Of a stretch of 14,403 nucleotides of DNA, positions 13,171-14,403 are shown piece by piece. The DNA comes from Methylococcales bacterium (GTDB taxonomy: Bacteria; Pseudomonadota; Gammaproteobacteria; Methylococcales; Methylomonadaceae), in NCBI GenBank assembly GCA_023134955.1, contig JAGLUC010000269.1, positions 1 to 14,403 on the forward strand, in the 5' to 3' direction. Within the stretch, counting starts at the first letter, position 1. Each line of letters starts with the position of its first letter. The notes under the pieces are model-generated. The model did no database searches and had not been told where the DNA came from. It saw nothing but the letters and a program-made list of their open reading frames with translations. A program made the translations under genes and the position numbers.

Positions 13171-14382
13171 ATGAAAAAAAAGACAGCAATAAATTTTAAA
13201 TTAGTCCATACCATGTTTTTGGTATATTTATCAGTCTTTAACTCGGTTTCCGCTGTTGAGATTTCTGGCCATATAGGGATTGAAAATCTTGGCTTTATTA
13301 ATAACCGGCTAGAAAGTGAGCAGTATAACTATTATTTGTCTGGAGTCTTGGAGCCAGAACTTTATCATGAATGGGAAGGTGGTAAACAAAGTCTGGCATT
13401 TGTGCCTTTTTATCGCTATTCATTACATGACAATAGACGGACACACTTTGATATAAGGGAATTAACCTGGCTTAAAGCAGCTAATGACTGGGAACTAAGA
13501 GTTGGGATAAGAAAAGATTTCTGGGGAGTCAGTGAGTCTCAGCATTTGGTTGATATTATTAATCAAACAGACTTGGTTGAAAATTCAGATACTGAAGATA
13601 AATTAGGGCAACCGATGATTAATTTAGCCTTAATTAATGATTGGGGGACGCTGGATTTATATTTTTTAGCAGGCTTTAGAGAAAGAACCTTCCCTGGACG
13701 AGAGGGGCGCTTGCGAGCAACGCCAGAAATAAATGTGAGTGATGCTCAATTTGAAAAACAGGGTGCACAAAAACATTTAGCCTATGCCATACGCTGGAGT
13801 TATTCAATAGGTGATTGGGATATTGGTTTATCACATTTTTATGGCACTAATCGTGATCCCTCTTTTTTAGCCACAGCAGATTTAAACGGACAAATTCAGA
13901 TAATACCGTATTATGAAATGATTCATCAAACAGGCGTTGACATACAGTTAACGCAAGAAAGCTGGTTATGGAAATTAGAGTCTATTGTGCGCTCTGGGCA
14001 AGGAAAAACATATTATGCAGGAACGGGTGGTTTTGAATATACTTTTTATAGTGTGTTTGAATCGGTTATTGATGTTGGCATTGTTGCGGAGTATTTATAT
14101 GACAGTCGAGGTAGCCATGCGCCTGTTGTTTTTCAGGATGATTTTTTAGTGGCTTTTAGATTAGGGTTTAACGATACACAAAGTACAGAACTTTTAGCGG
14201 GTATTATTTTTGATAGAACAAATAACACGCGATTTTTTAATGTAGAAGCAAGTAGGCGCTTTGGAGATGACTGGAAAGTAGAGCTGGAAGGGCGGTTTTT
14301 TAGTTCTTCAAATAAAAATGACCCTGCTTTTATATTTAGAGATGAGGATCATATTCGAGTAGAAATCAGATATTATTTGTAA
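13171..14382 (+). CDS. Predicted outer-membrane beta-barrel protein, family not recognised
   Basis: A 403-residue exported protein. Residues 1-28 form a signal peptide (basic MKKKTAINFK, hydrophobic FLVYLSVFNSV, cleavage after VSA). The mature part has alternating, aromatic-rich strands with short polar turns throughout, such as YNYYLSGVLEPELYHEWEG, WELRVGIRKDFWG, TLDLYFLAGFRE, YAIRWSYSIGDWDIGLSHFYG and WKVELEGRFFSSS. It ends VEIRYYL, a hydrophobic/aromatic C-terminal strand of the kind recognised by the barrel assembly machinery, though ending in Leu rather than Phe. No cysteine, Plug domain or lipobox is seen. A porin or small-molecule channel is possible but not shown. No clear ribosome-binding site precedes the ATG, and a MITE ends 32 bases upstream. 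The gene is divergent from polA. Confidence 0.8.
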   Translation: MKKKTAINFKLVHTMFLVYLSVFNSVSAVEISGHIGIENLGFINNRLESEQYNYYLSGVLEPELYHEWEGGKQSLAFVPFYRYSLHDNRRTHFDIRELTWLKAANDWELRVGIRKDFWGVSESQHLVDIINQTDLVENSDTEDKLGQPMINLALINDWGTLDLYFLAGFRERTFPGREGRLRATPEINVSDAQFEKQGAQKHLAYAIRWSYSIGDWDIGLSHFYGTNRDPSFLATADLNGQIQIIPYYEMIHQTGVDIQLTQESWLWKLESIVRSGQGKTYYAGTGGFEYTFYSVFESVIDVGIVAEYLYDSRGSHAPVVFQDDFLVAFRLGFNDTQSTELLAGIIFDRTNNTRFFNVEASRRFGDDWKVELEGRFFSSSNKNDPAFIFRDEDHIRVEIRYYL

Positions 14383-14403
14383 CTACTCAGCGTATTTCAC
14401 TCT

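Noticed and set aside
1..14403. CRISPR array, tRNA or rRNA genes, prophage or transposase genes
   Set aside because: No regularly spaced repeats, no cloverleaf or rRNA-like segment, and no integrase or transposase motif was seen on either strand.

Overview
The window reads as chromosomal core DNA from an AT-rich gammaproteobacterium. The protein families point there: ATP synthase beta/epsilon followed by glmU, and the neighbourhood dsbA - cytochrome c4 - engB - polA, which as I recall is also found in Pseudomonas and its relatives. Low GC, abundant palindromic intergenic repeats and many c-di-GMP/HDOD proteins would fit a free-living or host-associated aquatic lineage. Methylococcales is my best guess, held weakly; nothing in the window diagnoses the order.

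Layout. Positions 1-924 (+) hold the 3' end of atpD and complete atpC, closed by an intrinsic terminator. An intergenic stretch with two palindromic repeat elements leads to glmU (+, to 2572). Two tandem minus-strand diguanylate cyclase genes (2578-5536) converge on glmU and are clearly duplicates of each other. Further minus-strand genes are dsbA (to 6363) and a di-haem cytochrome c4 (to 7328), separated by a 177-bp MITE-like element. engB (+) diverges from the cytochrome gene and converges on a metallo-beta-lactamase-fold hydrolase (-). Upstream of that on the minus strand lie a single-domain HDOD protein and polA. The 344-bp gap upstream of polA holds a second, shorter copy of the MITE. The last gene (+) encodes an exported outer-membrane beta-barrel protein that I do not recognise.

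Function. The core genes cover ATP synthesis (atpDC), UDP-GlcNAc supply for envelope synthesis (glmU), periplasmic disulfide formation (dsbA), periplasmic electron transfer (cytochrome c4), 50S ribosome assembly (engB) and DNA repair/replication (polA). Signalling genes sit among them: two diguanylate cyclases beside dsbA, and the hydrolase plus HDOD pair between engB and polA.

The most interesting structure is in the small repeats. The two MITE copies align without gaps except for one exact 45-bp segment bounded by CCCGTAT direct repeats. The GTAGCC hairpin inside the longer copy also appears as an inverted pair upstream of glmU, where the stems differ by compensated base changes. I found no transposase gene, CRISPR array, tRNA, rRNA or prophage.
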